DNA from: Marinobacter arenosus
Lineage (GTDB): Bacteria; Pseudomonadota; Gammaproteobacteria; Pseudomonadales; Oleiphilaceae
Assembly: GCF_019264345.1 (NCBI RefSeq)
Contig: NZ_JAHVAO010000001.1
Coordinates: 434,001 to 498,000, forward strand
Length of the DNA: 64,000 nt
Direction: 5' to 3'
The position numbers and the translations under genes were made by a program. This document shows positions 25,856-35,119 of the stretch, one piece after another; position 1 is the stretch's first letter; each line of letters opens with the position of its first letter. The notes beneath the pieces were generated by a model. That model made no database searches. It saw only the letters and a program-made list of their open reading frames with translations, and had not been told where the DNA came from.

Positions 25856-27589
25856 GTGGCAGAAACTTCCAATGGACAGATTCACGGGGCTGGGGAGGAC
25901 TCCTCAGCCCCTGATCCGCATGAAGTAAAAGGCTGGCTCGCGAGCCTGGCCCGGGGCAATCGGCGGTGGATCCGGGGCACCGTCGCGGCGGGCGTGGCGG
26001 CGGGCCTGGCGACCATCGCCCAGATGGCGTTCCTGGCCACCGTTGTTCACCGGGGCGTGGTCGACGATGCACCGATGGCCGAACTGTCCCTGCCCTTTCT
26101 GGGCGTGATGCTCGCGATGGTCGTACGCGCTGCGGCCCAGGGCCTGCAGACTCACCTGGCCGCCCGATGCAGTGAAGACGTCCGGCGGGATGCCCGACGC
26201 CAGATCAACCACCTCTGGCAATCCGCCGGGCCCGTGGCGATCGGGCATTCCTCGGCGGGCGAATTGTCCCGGGAATGGCTGGATCACGTCGAGGCATTGC
26301 ACGGGTATTTCGCCCGGTTTCTGCCCCAGATGACGCTCTCCCTGGTCATTCCGTTGATGATTCTGGTGCTCGTTTTCAGCCTTGACTGGCTCGCGGGCAT
26401 CTTCCTGTTGCTGTCAGCCCCCCTGATACCAGTCTTCATGGCCCTGGTGGGGATGGGTGCTGAGAAGCTTAACCAGCAGCATTTTCAGGCCATCAGCAGG
26501 CTCTCAGGGCAATTTCTGGACAAGGTTCGGGGGCTGAGCACCCTGCAACTGTTTGGCCAGACCGAATCCGCCTCACTGCTGATTCAATCGCGCTCGGATC
26601 ACTACCGGCGCATCACCATGAAGACGCTCCGCGTGGCCTTCCTGTCTTCGGCGGTTCTGGAATTTTTTGCGTCCATGGCCATTGCCGTCATCGCCATCTA
26701 CATCGGGTTCGGGCTACTCGGCTACATCACCTACGGGCCCTCCGACCAGCTTACGTTGTTTTCCGGGCTTCTGATTCTCTTGCTGGCGCCCGAGTTCTTC
26801 CAGCCATTACGCACGCTGTCTCAGCATTACCATGATCGTGCCGCAGCCCTCGGTGCCGGCGCGGAGATCCTCGCCCGGCTGGGTTCCCTGAAACCCCTCC
26901 ACGAGGGCCGCCAACCTGATAGGGCCCCGGAATCGACCAACGTCCCCGCCGATCGAATCCAGCTTGAGTCCGTCACCGTGGAATACCGGCCGGGCCACCC
27001 CATCTTCCGGGACCTGACGCTCTCAATGGAACGAGGATCGTGCATTGCCCTGACTGGCCCGTCCGGTGGCGGGAAAAGTACCCTGCTCCACCTCCTGGCC
27101 GGATTTATTGAACCGGACGAGGGTTCCGTGAGCGTACTGGGCCGGGCACCCGGCGCAGTCAGTTTCGGGTGGCTGGGTCAGACCGGGTTTCTGGTAAACG
27201 GTACCTGGGCCGACAATCTGCGCCTCACCAGCCCGCAGGCCTCGGATATTGCGATCGAGACCGCCCTGAAGAACGTTGGCCTTCGACCGCTACTCGACAG
27301 TCGCGAACAAGGCATTTATAGCCATGTCTCGGAATGTGGCCGGGGCCTGTCGGGCGGCCAGGCGCGCCGCCTGAGCCTGGCTCGCATCTTCGTAGCCGAT
27401 TACGACCTGATCCTGCTCGACGAGCCCACGGCGGGCCTGGACACCGACAGCGAAATCTACGTACTGGAGGCCCTTCACAAGCTGGCACAGGCCGGAAAGA
27501 CGCTGGTCTTTTCCACCCACCATCAGGCCTTGCTTACCCTGGCCAACCGGGTCCTCCTTGTTACCGAGGGCGAGGTGCGCGATGCGTGA
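25856..27589 (+). CDS. cydD: ABC transporter CydD (thiol exporter, cytochrome bd assembly)
   Basis: A half-transporter of 577 residues: a six-helix membrane domain (about 30-320) and an ATPase domain with Walker A GPSGGGKST, signature LSGGQARRLSLARI and Walker B LILLDEPTAGLD. In E. coli CydDC exports glutathione/cysteine and is needed for bd oxidase maturation. GTG start immediately follows the cydB stop. The stop overlaps cydC. Confidence 0.93.
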   Translation: MAETSNGQIHGAGEDSSAPDPHEVKGWLASLARGNRRWIRGTVAAGVAAGLATIAQMAFLATVVHRGVVDDAPMAELSLPFLGVMLAMVVRAAAQGLQTHLAARCSEDVRRDARRQINHLWQSAGPVAIGHSSAGELSREWLDHVEALHGYFARFLPQMTLSLVIPLMILVLVFSLDWLAGIFLLLSAPLIPVFMALVGMGAEKLNQQHFQAISRLSGQFLDKVRGLSTLQLFGQTESASLLIQSRSDHYRRITMKTLRVAFLSSAVLEFFASMAIAVIAIYIGFGLLGYITYGPSDQLTLFSGLLILLLAPEFFQPLRTLSQHYHDRAAALGAGAEILARLGSLKPLHEGRQPDRAPESTNVPADRIQLESVTVEYRPGHPIFRDLTLSMERGSCIALTGPSGGGKSTLLHLLAGFIEPDEGSVSVLGRAPGAVSFGWLGQTGFLVNGTWADNLRLTSPQASDIAIETALKNVGLRPLLDSREQGIYSHVSECGRGLSGGQARRLSLARIFVADYDLILLDEPTAGLDTDSEIYVLEALHKLAQAGKTLVFSTHHQALLTLANRVLLVTEGEVRDA

Positions 27590-29198
27590 ACTTGCCCCCT
27601 GGCTACGCCTGATTTTACGTCGCCCCGTCCGGCTGACCGTTGGAGGCGGCCTGATCCTGGTCACCCTGGTCTCCGGCATCGGCCTGCTGGCTCTCTCCGG
27701 CTGGTTTATCACCGAGACGGCCCTGGTGGGGCTGGCCCTGGCCGCCGGCGCACAGGCGGCCATCAACCTGTATACCCCCGGCGGCGGCATCCGGTTCTTC
27801 GCGCTGTCCCGTACGGTCGGTCGTTACCTTGAGCGGGTCTATAACCACGATACGGTACTTCGCCTGCTGACCGACATCCGGGTCCATCTTTTCAGGCAGT
27901 TGGCGTCCACACCGCCCATCGATCGTTCCGGGCTTTCCGGCGCACAGTGGCTGTCCCGCCTGACACGGGATGTGGATGCGCTCGACACCCTGTATCTGCG
28001 TCTGATTGCACCCACGGCCCTGGCTGCGCTGGTGGTGCTGCTGGTGGTGGTACTGGCCAGTATCTGGTTCAACGCCACCATTGCCCTCTGGTTGGCGATC
28101 ATCCTGTTCGCGGCGCTTGTGTTATCCACGCTGTCGGTTTACCTCCGTACGCGCCACATCGCTGGGCCGCAAAGTGAGCGGGAGGAGCGGTTGCGCATTG
28201 CCGTCATTGAACATCTTGAGGGCTTTGCCGAGCTCACCGCCGCCGGGCGTACCGGCAAGCACGCGGCGTGGTTGATGCGCCAGGCCCAGCATGTCAGTTC
28301 GGAACAGGCCAAAGCCGATCGCCGGGTTGGCTGGCATCAGGCAGGCACTCAGCTTCTCGTCAATCTTGCGGCGACCTTTGCGCTCTGGGCCGGCTTCTCC
28401 CTGTTCGAAGCCGGCCAGATTTCCGGGCCCGTGCTGGTCCTGCTGCCCATCGCCCTGCTGGGGCTGGCCGAGGTCTATGCCGCCCTGCCCGACGCCTTTG
28501 GCAAGCTTGGTGCCACAGAAACCTCGGCTGGAAGGCTGAACCAACAATCCGAAACGTCCGGGGCGACGATGTCGGAGGACGGCGAAAAGGTACCCCATGG
28601 CAGGGTGTTGGTCGCTACGGACCTGGCGGTTCGCTACGCGGATTCTCCGCCCATTTTCAAACACGTCAACCTGACCCTCGGCGAGGGTGAGCACCTTGGG
28701 GTGGTGGGACACTCGGGCAGCGGCAAATCCTCCCTGGCGGACGTCCTGGCCGGCCTGATACCCGCCTATCACGGTGACGTCTGCCACCGCCCGTTAAGCT
28801 ACCTCACGCAATCGACGGTGTTGTTCGAGGACACCCTCAGGGCCAACCTGATGCTGGCCAATCCAAACGCCTCGGATGCCGAGCTCTGGCAGGTTCTGGA
28901 ACTGGTGGAGCTGGCGGAACGGTTCGCAACGGAAGCGGATCAGCTGGATACCTGGCTGGGCAGCGCAGGCAGTCGGCTTTCCGGGGGTGAGGCCCGGCGG
29001 GTTGCCCTGGCCCGGGTGTTGCTGAATCCGGCGCCGCTGATCATTCTGGATGAACCGTTCACCGGGGTGGATGCGGCCACACGAGAGCGCATCTGCCAGA
29101 GGCTGAACCAGTGGCTGGAGGGAAAGGCGTTGATTGCCCTGGCGCACGGGGCCGATGCCCTTCCGGACACCGACCGCGTGATCCATCTGACTTACTGA
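27582..29198 (+). CDS. cydC: ABC transporter CydC (thiol exporter, cytochrome bd assembly)
   Basis: The CydD partner, 538 residues: six-helix membrane domain and ATPase with Walker A GHSGSGKSS, signature LSGGEARRVALARV and Walker B LIILDEPFTGVD. The N-terminus MRELAPWLRLILRRPVRL fits CydC. ATG 27582 overlaps the end of cydD by 8 nt; the earlier in-frame start at 27558 is less likely. Last gene of the operon. Confidence 0.93.
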   Translation: MRELAPWLRLILRRPVRLTVGGGLILVTLVSGIGLLALSGWFITETALVGLALAAGAQAAINLYTPGGGIRFFALSRTVGRYLERVYNHDTVLRLLTDIRVHLFRQLASTPPIDRSGLSGAQWLSRLTRDVDALDTLYLRLIAPTALAALVVLLVVVLASIWFNATIALWLAIILFAALVLSTLSVYLRTRHIAGPQSEREERLRIAVIEHLEGFAELTAAGRTGKHAAWLMRQAQHVSSEQAKADRRVGWHQAGTQLLVNLAATFALWAGFSLFEAGQISGPVLVLLPIALLGLAEVYAALPDAFGKLGATETSAGRLNQQSETSGATMSEDGEKVPHGRVLVATDLAVRYADSPPIFKHVNLTLGEGEHLGVVGHSGSGKSSLADVLAGLIPAYHGDVCHRPLSYLTQSTVLFEDTLRANLMLANPNASDAELWQVLELVELAERFATEADQLDTWLGSAGSRLSGGEARRVALARVLLNPAPLIILDEPFTGVDAATRERICQRLNQWLEGKALIALAHGADALPDTDRVIHLTY

Positions 29199-29207
29199 GG
29201 CGTCATC

Positions 29208-30449
29208 CTAGCGGGTTTCCAACACCTCGAAGGTCAGACCAGCCTTGCTGGTCAGGCGCTCCATCAGGCTACCGTCCAGCAGGGATGATGGCGTCCAGAA
29301 GCCCCCTTCCTTGTCGGCGGGTACGTCGAAAGCCAGGCACATGCCGGCCTCGCCGAGCATTTTGCCCGTGGAGCCGTAACCCGGATCCTGATCGCCGGTT
29401 ACTTTGGTGATGATGGTCTTGCCGTCCTCGGTGCGCCCAACAAATCGCAGGTCGTAGAAACCCGCTTTCTGGGCTTCCGGGCTGGGGCCCTCACCGGGCT
29501 TCGGGACGAACTTCTCGACCAGCCAGCGAGTGGGCTTGATCGCAGAGGCGGTGAAAAAGGCGCCCAGGCCTCCGGTGATTCCGTAGGCGGCCAGCCGGCC
29601 TTTCATACCCCGACCGGTCATCATTGCCTCGTCGTAGGTGAATTCCTTTCCGTAGCGGGCGTTCTGGAGCGCGTTAGAACGGTGGACGATCCGGGTATTG
29701 ATTGCTCCCATCACGAATGGCGCCAGCCACGCGTTGAAGGTGGCATCGTACTCCGCCCCCTTCAAGCTCGGCTGACGAACCTTGGACCGATGCTCCGGCG
29801 GGCAGATTGAGAATGGGTTCGCCAGCTCCTTGCGGAGTTTCGGGTCGGCGGCGGCCTCCTTGGCGATGTTGATCATGGAAGCAACGGTGCCACCGGAAAA
29901 CTCGCCTTTCGCCACTTTCACGCGCATGCGAACGTCACGGCATGGCGCCCCGAACGTCTGCTCGGACTTCTCCTGGAGAAACCAGACCCCCATGTCGGAA
30001 GGAATGGAGTCAAATCCACAGCAATGGACGATGCGGGCACCGGACGCCTTGGCTTCCTGTTCGTACCGGTCCACCATCTTGCGAATCCACTGCACCTCGC
30101 CGGTCAGATCGCAGTAATCCGTGCCAGTGCGGACGCAGGCCTGAACGAGGGGCTCACCATAGAGCGCGTAGGGGCCGACGGTGGAAATAATCACGCGGGT
30201 CTGGCCGCACATTGCCTGAAGCGCGCGCTCATCCGAGGCATCAGCCAGGATCACCGGCAGATCCTTGGCGTCTTTGCCCAGTTCGTCTTTCAGGGTGTTC
30301 AGTTTTGTTTCAGAGCGACCGGCGATCGCCCACTTCACGGACTTCCCCAATCCGTAGGTGTCGAGCAAATACCGGGTAAGAATCTGACCGACGAAACTGG
30401 TCGCTCCAAACACAACCAGATCGTAGGTCGTATCGGCTGATTTAGTCAT
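29208..30449 (-). CDS. Saccharopine dehydrogenase-like (trans-acting enoyl reductase family) protein
   Basis: A 413-residue NAD(P)-binding protein. It opens YDLVVFGATSFVGQILTRYL, has VGPYALYGEPLVQACVRTG and TDYCDLTGE, and the central HCCGFDSIPSDMG block shared with mycobacterial trans-acting enoyl reductases and eukaryotic SCCPDH. This suggests reduction of a lipid or polyketide double bond, but the bacterial substrate is unknown. AAGGA precedes ATG. Confidence 0.88.
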   Translation of the reverse strand: MTKSADTTYDLVVFGATSFVGQILTRYLLDTYGLGKSVKWAIAGRSETKLNTLKDELGKDAKDLPVILADASDERALQAMCGQTRVIISTVGPYALYGEPLVQACVRTGTDYCDLTGEVQWIRKMVDRYEQEAKASGARIVHCCGFDSIPSDMGVWFLQEKSEQTFGAPCRDVRMRVKVAKGEFSGGTVASMINIAKEAAADPKLRKELANPFSICPPEHRSKVRQPSLKGAEYDATFNAWLAPFVMGAINTRIVHRSNALQNARYGKEFTYDEAMMTGRGMKGRLAAYGITGGLGAFFTASAIKPTRWLVEKFVPKPGEGPSPEAQKAGFYDLRFVGRTEDGKTIITKVTGDQDPGYGSTGKMLGEAGMCLAFDVPADKEGGFWTPSSLLDGSLMERLTSKAGLTFEVLETR

Positions 30450-30484
30450 TGCTCATCCTTAGTTCGATAAAGTAATTAATGTGA

Positions 30485-30901
30485 TCAGGCAGCGGAGCGC
30501 GGTGCTCGGGCGCCCATCAGACGCATGAATGTAGCCACACCCAGGCCCCAGAATCCATTGAGAATCAGGCCACCAATCCAGGTCTGCGCTGACACATCGA
30601 GACCTTTCAGCGGAAACACCACCAACATAGCCACCGCCGTTGGCCCGATCGCGCCCACCAGAACGTGACCCAGCCAGTATTTAATGCCCGCCAGCCGGCC
30701 TAGAATCAGCCAGAGCACAAGCCCCCACAAGCCGCCAAAGAAAGCGAGCGACAGGACGGAGGGAACGCCCAGGGGTGGAACAGGTGTCAGGTTGAACGGT
30801 GCCATCGGCACCACGCCCCCCAGGTAGAACAGCATGAACAGCCCCTGGTGGAATACCAGGGTTGCAAGAAAACCGGCGATAAATGCCTTGATCCAGACCA
30901 T
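30485..30901 (-). CDS. Four-helix membrane protein of unknown function
   Basis: A 138-residue protein with about four hydrophobic segments: FIAGFLATLVFHQGLFMLFY, LALAFFGGLWGLVLWLI-like, GPTAVAMLVVFPL and GLILNGFWGLGVATFM. AAGGA lies 7 nt before ATG 30901; a longer frame back to 31120 lacks a ribosome-binding site. I recognise no family with confidence. Confidence 0.7.
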   Translation of the reverse strand: MVWIKAFIAGFLATLVFHQGLFMLFYLGGVVPMAPFNLTPVPPLGVPSVLSLAFFGGLWGLVLWLILGRLAGIKYWLGHVLVGAIGPTAVAMLVVFPLKGLDVSAQTWIGGLILNGFWGLGVATFMRLMGARAPRSAA

Positions 30902-31110
30902 AATCATTTCCTTAAGTGGGACAAACGTAGGTCTTAACTCTTTGATTCTGCACAGCAGTCGTACGCACTGCAAATATTGTTGGCTATTTTGAGTGAAGGT
31001 TCCATTTTCACCACAGACTTGCAGAATCACCGTCGTCAGGGCCAATCGTTTGACGTAGTTTGTCAGGCAAACTGCGAAACACGCATTAAACGAGCCACGG
31101 AGTATTAGAA

Positions 31111-31440
31111 TTGACCACAATCCTGGTGACAGTAAGTCTGATTCTCGCCATTTTCAGCGGTTTTCTGTGCTGGCAAGTGCTGGAGCAGCGCAAGTTGATT
31201 CGCCACATGATGGAGAGCGACGACATCGAGAACCCAGAGCAAGACCCCGAGCTCGTTCTTACGCTCAGGGTTCTGGATCCGATTGCCATCGCCAAGCGCG
31301 AATCCCGATCGGCCCGCGTCCTGGCCGACCGGCTGCCGGTCATGGTCCGGAAAATGGTGTATCAGGAGGTCATGAAAGAGCTGGAATCTGAGCTGGCGGA
31401 ACGGGAAATCGATGTCGAGATGCACATTGAATATCGTTAG
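31111..31440 (+). CDS. Small membrane-anchored protein of unknown function
   Basis: A 109-residue protein: one N-terminal membrane segment (LVTVSLILAIFSGFLCW) and a charged cytoplasmic tail ending EVMKELESELAEREIDVEMH. The start is TTG with GGAG 8 nt upstream. It lies 12 nt before a second anchored protein of similar layout, probably one operon. Confidence 0.65.
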   Translation: MTTILVTVSLILAIFSGFLCWQVLEQRKLIRHMMESDDIENPEQDPELVLTLRVLDPIAIAKRESRSARVLADRLPVMVRKMVYQEVMKELESELAEREIDVEMHIEYR

Positions 31441-31452
31441 GAGACCTCCCCC

Positions 31453-31932
31453 ATGAACGCTTACCTGGTCTTATCATCTGCCCTCTTACTGCTGGCAGCC
31501 GGGGCACTGGTATTCACGTTCTGGCAGCTGCAAGTAGCCCGCCGTCACCTGAGGGTACTCAATTCCCACCGGATTGCGGCCCACAGCGCCATTCAGAAAA
31601 GCCGGATGGATTTGCTTGAGGTTCGCAACCGGGCAAAAATACTCGAGGATTCGGTATCCGGTGGCGCCAGTGCCGTTGAAAAGGTTCACAAGGCGATTTC
31701 CAACACCACGTTTGGCCTGATCGATCTGTTTTCAAGGGATGAAGAATTCCGAGCGAACGCCCGTAAAGCCCGAATGACCCACGATAACACCAGCGAAAAC
31801 ATCTACAAGACGGTCCGGACGACCAATAAGGCGCTCCATATCCTCGCGGACACCCTGATTATCGGGAAAGCCGAGAAGCAGATTGTCTCCCGCAAGCGCG
31901 GCCGCAAGGGCTCCTCGGACAAATCGACCTGA
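31453..31932 (+). CDS. Small membrane-anchored helical protein of unknown function
   Basis: A 159-residue protein with an N-terminal membrane segment (ALLLLAAGALVFTFWQL) and a long helical soluble part (EKVHKAISNTTFGLIDLF) ending in a basic tail (SRKRGRKG). GGAG is 8 nt upstream. It probably acts with the preceding gene. Family not recognised. Confidence 0.7.
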   Translation: MNAYLVLSSALLLLAAGALVFTFWQLQVARRHLRVLNSHRIAAHSAIQKSRMDLLEVRNRAKILEDSVSGGASAVEKVHKAISNTTFGLIDLFSRDEEFRANARKARMTHDNTSENIYKTVRTTNKALHILADTLIIGKAEKQIVSRKRGRKGSSDKST

Positions 31933-31947
31933 CCGGCTAACGACGGC

Positions 31948-32790
31948 TCAGGCCTTCTCGAAAATCCGCAGCACAGCATCCACGGTTACGGTCAGCGATT
32001 GCAGGGCTGCCGCTTTTTCACGCCCTTCGGCACTGGCGCGGTATAGGTGTGGGGTCATGGCCAGCAGATCGGCGATGGCCTCCTGGCTATTCAGGGGCAA
32101 GCTGTAACGCACATTCTCACTGCTAACGAAACGAAAGCCATCGGGCGCGTCATCGTTATCCGGCCGTTCCGGTTTCAACTCCGGGTAGATAATTTCCCGC
32201 AGTTCGCGCAGGTGTTCCGGACCAGCATCGAGCTGTAGCACATGCCCTCCCGGCTTCAGGACCCGGTGGAACTCGCCGTAAACCGGAAAACCGAACAGGC
32301 ACAGTATGCAATCCAGTTCGTCCGGCAGTACCGGCAGATTGGCGTTGCTGCCCACGACCCAACTGAACCGTTTGTCCTGTTTGGCCGCCGCCAGTACCGC
32401 CCATTTCGAAATATCGACTCCGATTCCGGTCCCGTCCCGGCTTTGCCCCAGGGCATCTGCGAGCCGCCTCGCGTAGTACCCCTCACCGCATCCTGCATCA
32501 AGGAAAGAGGCGGGCTCGTTTCCCTGCAACACCGCGCCGACTGCCAGGTTTACCGCATCGGATATCCGTTCATAGTAGCCCGCGTTGAGAAACCGCTGGC
32601 GTGCCGCGACCATCTCCTTGCTGTCACCGGGGTCCAGCGAGCGCTTTTTCTGCACTGGCAGCAGGTGAACATAGCCTTGCCGGGCAACGTCAAAGTTATG
32701 CCCGTTTTCGCAGTACCAGCTCCGTTCGCCATGAACCAGGGGACTTCCATCCAGGGGGCAAGCCAGTGCGGCAAAGGGAGAAATGGTCAT
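31948..32790 (-). CDS. rlmA: 23S rRNA (guanine-N1)-methyltransferase RlmA
   Basis: A 280-residue enzyme that methylates a guanine in 23S rRNA (G745 in E. coli). The N-terminus matches RlmA (WYCENGHNFDVARQGYVHLL, then KKRSLDPGDSKEM), followed by SAM motif FLDAGCGEGYYARRLADAL and FPVYGEFHRVLKPGGHVL. The zinc site reads CPLDG where E. coli has CPLC, so one zinc ligand appears replaced by Asp. ATG 32790 is the family-like start; the frame is open to 32865. Confidence 0.9.
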   Translation of the reverse strand: MTISPFAALACPLDGSPLVHGERSWYCENGHNFDVARQGYVHLLPVQKKRSLDPGDSKEMVAARQRFLNAGYYERISDAVNLAVGAVLQGNEPASFLDAGCGEGYYARRLADALGQSRDGTGIGVDISKWAVLAAAKQDKRFSWVVGSNANLPVLPDELDCILCLFGFPVYGEFHRVLKPGGHVLQLDAGPEHLRELREIIYPELKPERPDNDDAPDGFRFVSSENVRYSLPLNSQEAIADLLAMTPHLYRASAEGREKAAALQSLTVTVDAVLRIFEKA

Positions 32791-32854
32791 GACAGGTATC
32801 CAAATAGGTGCGATGGAGGATTGGAAAGCCAAGCCTATTTTATGGAGAGGCAAC

Positions 32855-32881
32855 AAAAAAGGCACCCGAAGGTGCCTTTTT
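32855..32881 (-). terminator. Rho-independent terminator after etfA
   Basis: An 11-bp stem (AAAAAGGCACC/GGTGCCTTTTT) with a CGAA loop and T-run on the minus strand, 15 bp past the etfA stop. It is symmetrical and may also work on the other strand. Confidence 0.9.
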
Positions 32882-32896
32882 CAACCGAAGAAAGAA

Positions 32897-33838
32897 TCAG
32901 AGTACTTTCTTCAGTTCTTCTTCCAGCTGCGGAACCGCTTCGAACAGATCCGCGACCAGACCGTAATCGGCAACCTGGAAGATCGGCGCTTCTTCGTCCT
33001 TGTTGATCGCAACGATCACCTTGGAGTCAGACATACCCGCCAGGTGCTGGATAGCACCGGAGATACCAACCGCAACGTACAGCTGCGGAGCAACGATCTT
33101 ACCAGTCTGGCCTACCTGCATGTCGTTCGGTACGAAACCGGCGTCGACCGCGGCACGGGATGCACCAACAGCAGCGCCCAGCAGATCAGCAACTTTCTCC
33201 AGCATTTTGAAGTTTTCGCCGTTCTGCATGCCACGACCACCGGAGATAACCACGCCGGCGCTGGCCAGATCCGGACGATCGGATTCGGCTTTCTGCTCAC
33301 TAACGAAGGCAGAAACTCCGGCATCCTTCACAACGTCCAGCTGCTCGACAGCGGCAGAGCCACCTTCAGCGGCAACCGGATCGAAGCCTGTCGGACGAAC
33401 GGTGATAACCTTGATGCTGTCGCTTGCCTTAACGGTGGCGATGGCGTTGCCTGCGTAGATCGGACGAACGAAGGTGTCTTCGGACTCAACGCGGATGATG
33501 TCGGAAACCTGCGCGACGTCCAGGAGAGCTGCAACGCGGGGCATGAAGTCCTTACCGGTGGTGCCGGCAGCGGCCAGAATGTGGCTGTAGCCCTTGCCCA
33601 CTTCGGCAACCAGCTCGCCCAGATTCTCGCCCAGGAAGTGACCATAAGCGGCGTTGTCGGCAACCAGTACCTTGTTCACGCCTTCGGCCTTGGCAGCTGC
33701 TTCCGCAACGGCGCCACAGTTCTCACCGGCAACCAGGACGTCGATGTCCCCGCCGATGGCCTTGGCCGCCGCTACAACATTCAGGGTAGCCTGTTTCAGG
33801 CTGCTGTTGTCATGTTCAGCAATTACAAGGATGCTCAT
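32897..33838 (-). CDS. etfA: Electron transfer flavoprotein alpha subunit
   Basis: The FAD-binding subunit (313 residues) of ETF, which collects electrons from acyl-CoA dehydrogenases and passes them to ETF-QO. MSILVIAEHD starts the family N-domain. The C-terminal FAD site is clear: VISGGRGMQNGENFKMLEK, ASRAAVDAGFVPNDMQVGQTGK and YVAVGISGAIQHLAGM. It starts on the base after the etfB stop. Confidence 0.97.
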   Translation of the reverse strand: MSILVIAEHDNSSLKQATLNVVAAAKAIGGDIDVLVAGENCGAVAEAAAKAEGVNKVLVADNAAYGHFLGENLGELVAEVGKGYSHILAAAGTTGKDFMPRVAALLDVAQVSDIIRVESEDTFVRPIYAGNAIATVKASDSIKVITVRPTGFDPVAAEGGSAAVEQLDVVKDAGVSAFVSEQKAESDRPDLASAGVVISGGRGMQNGENFKMLEKVADLLGAAVGASRAAVDAGFVPNDMQVGQTGKIVAPQLYVAVGISGAIQHLAGMSDSKVIVAINKDEEAPIFQVADYGLVADLFEAVPQLEEELKKVL

Positions 33839-34588
33839 TTAGATCACCTTCGCTTCGTTCTTCAGTTTATCGACCAGCTCAGCAACGTCAGCCACTTTCA
33901 CGCCAGCCTGGCGGGCGGCAGGCGCTTCAACTTTCAGCGTGGACAGGCGCGGGGCAATGTCGACACCCAGATCGGCCGGGCTCACAGATTCGAGCGGCTT
34001 CTTCTTGGCCTTCATGATGTTCGGCAGAGAGGCGTAACGAGGCTCGTTCAGACGCAGGTCAGTGGTAACGACCGCCGGCAGGTTCAGAGACACGGTCATC
34101 AGACCACCGTCTACTTCGCGGGTTACGTTAACCTTTTCACCATCGACAACCACTTCGGACGCGAAGGTGCCCTGAGCCATACCGGTCAGTGCTGCCAGCA
34201 TCTGGCCCGTCTGGTTGTTGTCGGAATCGATGGACTGCTTGCCAAGAATGACCAGCTTGGGCTCTTCTTTCTCGACAACAGACTTCAGCAGCTTGGCCGC
34301 TTCGAGAGACTGAACCTCTTCGTCTGTTTCCACGTGGATACCACGGTCAGCACCCAGGGCCAGCGCAGTACGGATTTGCTCCTGTGCAGCTTTCGGGCCG
34401 ATGGAGACCACCACGATTTCACTGGCAACACCCTTCTCTTTGAGGCGAACCGCTTCTTCAACCGCGATTTCACAGAATGGGTTCATTGCCATCTTGACGT
34501 TGGCGAGATCAACACCGGTGTTGTCCGGCTTGACGCGCACCTTTACGTTGTAGTCGATTACTCGTTTTACAGCGACCAGAACCTTCAT
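33839..34588 (-). CDS. etfB: Electron transfer flavoprotein beta subunit
   Basis: The AMP-binding ETF subunit, 249 residues: [39 protein letters not shown] and the recognition-loop/adenine region [13 protein letters not shown]. First gene of etfBA. The 531-bp upstream region, shared with divergent etf-QO, holds a 20-bp palindrome. Confidence 0.97.
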   Translation of the reverse strand: MKVLVAVKRVIDYNVKVRVKPDNTGVDLANVKMAMNPFCEIAVEEAVRLKEKGVASEIVVVSIGPKAAQEQIRTALALGADRGIHVETDEEVQSLEAAKLLKSVVEKEEPKLVILGKQSIDSDNNQTGQMLAALTGMAQGTFASEVVVDGEKVNVTREVDGGLMTVSLNLPAVVTTDLRLNEPRYASLPNIMKAKKKPLESVSPADLGVDIAPRLSTLKVEAPAARQAGVKVADVAELVDKLKNEAKVI

Positions 34589-34949
34589 AGATTCCTCGTT
34601 CTTCTACGATGGGTTTAAAGACTCGCAATCAGAAACACTCTTTTTCGCGACCCCGCGGCTGCGGATATCGGAGTATTCTTGATTCCTCTCGTTTCGGCGT
34701 GAATGCAAAATTATGGGCGTTCACGTCAAACGTTACAAACAGCTTCCTCACGCGGGGCCTGCTGTCACGGCGGACTAATACTGCAGGCAAAGGATAAATG
34801 GGTCAATAGCCCCATTCGACGCGCCAGAAGCGTTTCTCAAGCCAATTGGCCGTTGTTGACTCGGCCTGGCCGTGAGACGATACTAAAAAACGCCTCAGAA
34901 CACACGATGTTTCGGTGCGCACTTACAATGCCAAAGGACGGAGAGAATT

Positions 34950-34969
34950 TCAAACAAACGTTTGTTTGA
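34950..34969. promoter_or_regulatory. 20-bp perfect palindrome, PsrA-like operator
   Basis: TCAAACAAACGTTTGTTTGA is its own reverse complement. It contains CAAAC-N4-GTTTG, close to the operator of PsrA, the TetR-type fatty-acid-responsive regulator of Pseudomonas that controls ETF genes. It lies about 150 bp before etf-QO and 360 bp before etfB in a 531-bp gap with no other supported gene. Confidence 0.65.
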
Positions 34970-35119
34970 TTCTTCAAATACGATATCCTTTCAATCTGAT
35001 AAGTCGTTACATTCGGCTACGGGCAGTCGTCTATAGGCACTTTTACCGGTATGATGACGTCCCTGAATTATTCGCCTGCGGGCACATAATATCCATTAAA
35101 GAAGTTTGAGGAGACCAAC

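Noticed and set aside
24710..25885. 391-codon open frame opposite cydB
   Set aside because: Antisense shadow of cydB; the product is His/Gln/Pro-rich and unlike a folded protein.
32783..34618. 611-codon open frame opposite etfBA
   Set aside because: It is antisense to two clearly recognised genes, its translation matches nothing, and long antisense frames are expected from the codon bias of GC-rich genes.
34703..34969. 88-codon frame in the etf divergent region
   Set aside because: It ends on the palindrome, lacks a ribosome-binding site and has an unnatural amino-acid composition.
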